Part shown: positions 6,355-7,259 of the stretch, piece after piece | Layout of the letters: every line of letters starts with the position of its first letter | Numbering within the stretch: the first letter of the stretch is position 1 | Assembly: GCA_028289725.1 (NCBI GenBank) | Contig: JANQOH010000021.1 | Location: 1-7,259 of the forward strand | Source of the DNA: Alphaproteobacteria bacterium | GTDB taxonomy: Bacteria; Pseudomonadota; Alphaproteobacteria; UBA7887 | Direction: 5' to 3' | Length of the DNA stretch: 7,259 nucleotides | Notes under the pieces: model-generated | Database searches by the model: none | Seen by the model: only the letters and a program-made list of their open reading frames with translations | What the model was told of the DNA's origin: nothing | Program-made: the position numbers and the translations under genes

Positions 6355-7259
6355 ATGGCCACTCCGCACGCCGCGGCTGACGCGGCCCCGCTAGCCGAAC
6401 GCATGCCCGATATTGAGGTGTCCGTGCGCCAGGTCTTTGGAATCGAAAGCGATATGGTTGTCCCGGCATTCTCGGATACCGAGGAGCATGTGCCGGACGT
6501 CGATGAAGCGTATCAATTCGATCACGATACTACCCTCGCCATTTTGGCGGGCTTTGGACACAACCGGCGGGTCATGATTCAGGGCTATCATGGCACCGGC
6601 AAATCGACGCATATCGAGCAAGTGGCGGCGCGGCTCAATTGGCCGACGATCCGGATCAACCTAGACAGCCATATCAGCCGCATTGATTTGGTCGGCAAGG
6701 ACGCCATCGTGCTGCGCGACGGCCAACAGGTGACCGAATTCCGGGAAGGATTGTTGCCGTGGGCGCTGCAGACACCGACCGCCTTGGTCTTCGACGAATA
6801 TGATGCCGGGCGGCCTGACGTGATGTTCGTGATCCAGCGCATCCTGGAGGTCGAGGGCAAATTGACGCTGCTCGACCAGAATCGCGTCATACAGCCGCAT
6901 CCGGCGTTTCGCCTGTTCGCGACCGCCAACACGGTCGGGCTCGGCGACACCACCGGCCTGTATCACGGCACACAACAGATCAACCAAGGTCAGATGGACC
7001 GCTGGAACATCGTCGCGACGCTCAACTACCTGCCGCACGAGGAAGAGGTCGACATCGTGCTGGCGAAGTCGCCGGCCTATGACGACGCGCAGGGCCGCGA
7101 ACTCCTGAGCGCAATGGTCGCGGTCGCCGACCTGACGCGGAACGGCTTCATCAACGGCGACATCTCCACGGTGATGTCGCCGCGCACGGTGATCACCTGG
7201 GCCGACAACGCCAAGATCTTCGGCGACGTCGGGCACGCCTTCGAGGTCACCTTCCTCAA
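6355..7259 (+). CDS. cobS: Cobaltochelatase subunit CobS, partial (C-terminus outside window)
   Basis: AAA+ ATPase subunit of the CobNST cobaltochelatase, which inserts Co2+ into hydrogenobyrinic acid a,c-diamide in the aerobic cobalamin pathway; CobS forms rings with CobT and powers CobN. 301 codons are present; the family is about 330, so about 30 are missing. Visible: VSVRQVFGI (23-30), Walker A GYHGTGKST (77-85), SHISRIDLVGKDAI (105-118), Walker B ALVFDEYD (143-150), sensor-1 ATANT (189-193), TTGLYHGTQQINQGQMDRW (199-217), and STVMSPRTVITWAD (271-284). AGGA (6343-6346) sits 8 nt before the ATG at 6355, which decides the start; M17 is an alternative. The first 16 residues are an Ala-rich, poorly conserved lead. 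cobT is expected just downstream. Third-position GC is about 66% in the first 86 codons but about 95% in the last 86 (hand count), an abrupt change within one gene. Confidence 0.96.
   Translation, partial: MATPHAAADAAPLAERMPDIEVSVRQVFGIESDMVVPAFSDTEEHVPDVDEAYQFDHDTTLAILAGFGHNRRVMIQGYHGTGKSTHIEQVAARLNWPTIRINLDSHISRIDLVGKDAIVLRDGQQVTEFREGLLPWALQTPTALVFDEYDAGRPDVMFVIQRILEVEGKLTLLDQNRVIQPHPAFRLFATANTVGLGDTTGLYHGTQQINQGQMDRWNIVATLNYLPHEEEVDIVLAKSPAYDDAQGRELLSAMVAVADLTRNGFINGDISTVMSPRTVITWADNAKIFGDVGHAFEVTFL

Overview
The window looks like chromosomal core DNA of an alphaproteobacterium, most likely Rhodospirillales-like. It is GC-rich, and its proteins have an alphaproteobacterial flavour. The order aroK-aroB-CNNM/CorC protein-DUF2889, then bolA, a J-domain protein and cobS, agrees with what I remember of that group; no search was run. 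I see no mobile element, tRNA, rRNA, CRISPR array or phage gene.

Left end, minus strand (1-1463): a 46-residue single-span membrane peptide is followed, with a 20-nt overlap, by a large exported protein. The large protein has a signal peptide, a Pro/Ala/Glu-rich linker and a helical body, and it runs off the left edge. Both are too small or too incomplete for routine ORF finding, but both read cleanly. A short divergent intergenic region with a good sigma70-like promoter on the plus strand separates them from aroK.

Centre, plus strand (1577-5320): shikimate kinase (aroK) and 3-dehydroquinate synthase (aroB) overlap by an ATGA junction and supply chorismate-pathway enzymes. A CNNM-CBS-CorC membrane protein of the HlyC/CorC family follows after 37 bp, then a DUF2889 protein with several Cys/His pairs.

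Right part: bolA (minus strand) ends 4 bp from the DUF2889 stop. It is divergent from a J-domain protein (plus) that carries an N-terminal Cys/His motif. A small hairpin with a T-tract separates the J-domain gene from cobS, the AAA+ subunit of the aerobic cobaltochelatase, which is cut by the right edge about 30 codons before its expected end.

Most of the window is ordinary conserved metabolism. The parts most worth a second look are the micropeptide/exported-protein pair, the possible metal-binding motifs in the DUF2889 and J-domain proteins beside other metal-related genes, and a sharp rise in third-position GC within cobS towards the right edge. I did not find a convincing new defence or mobile system.
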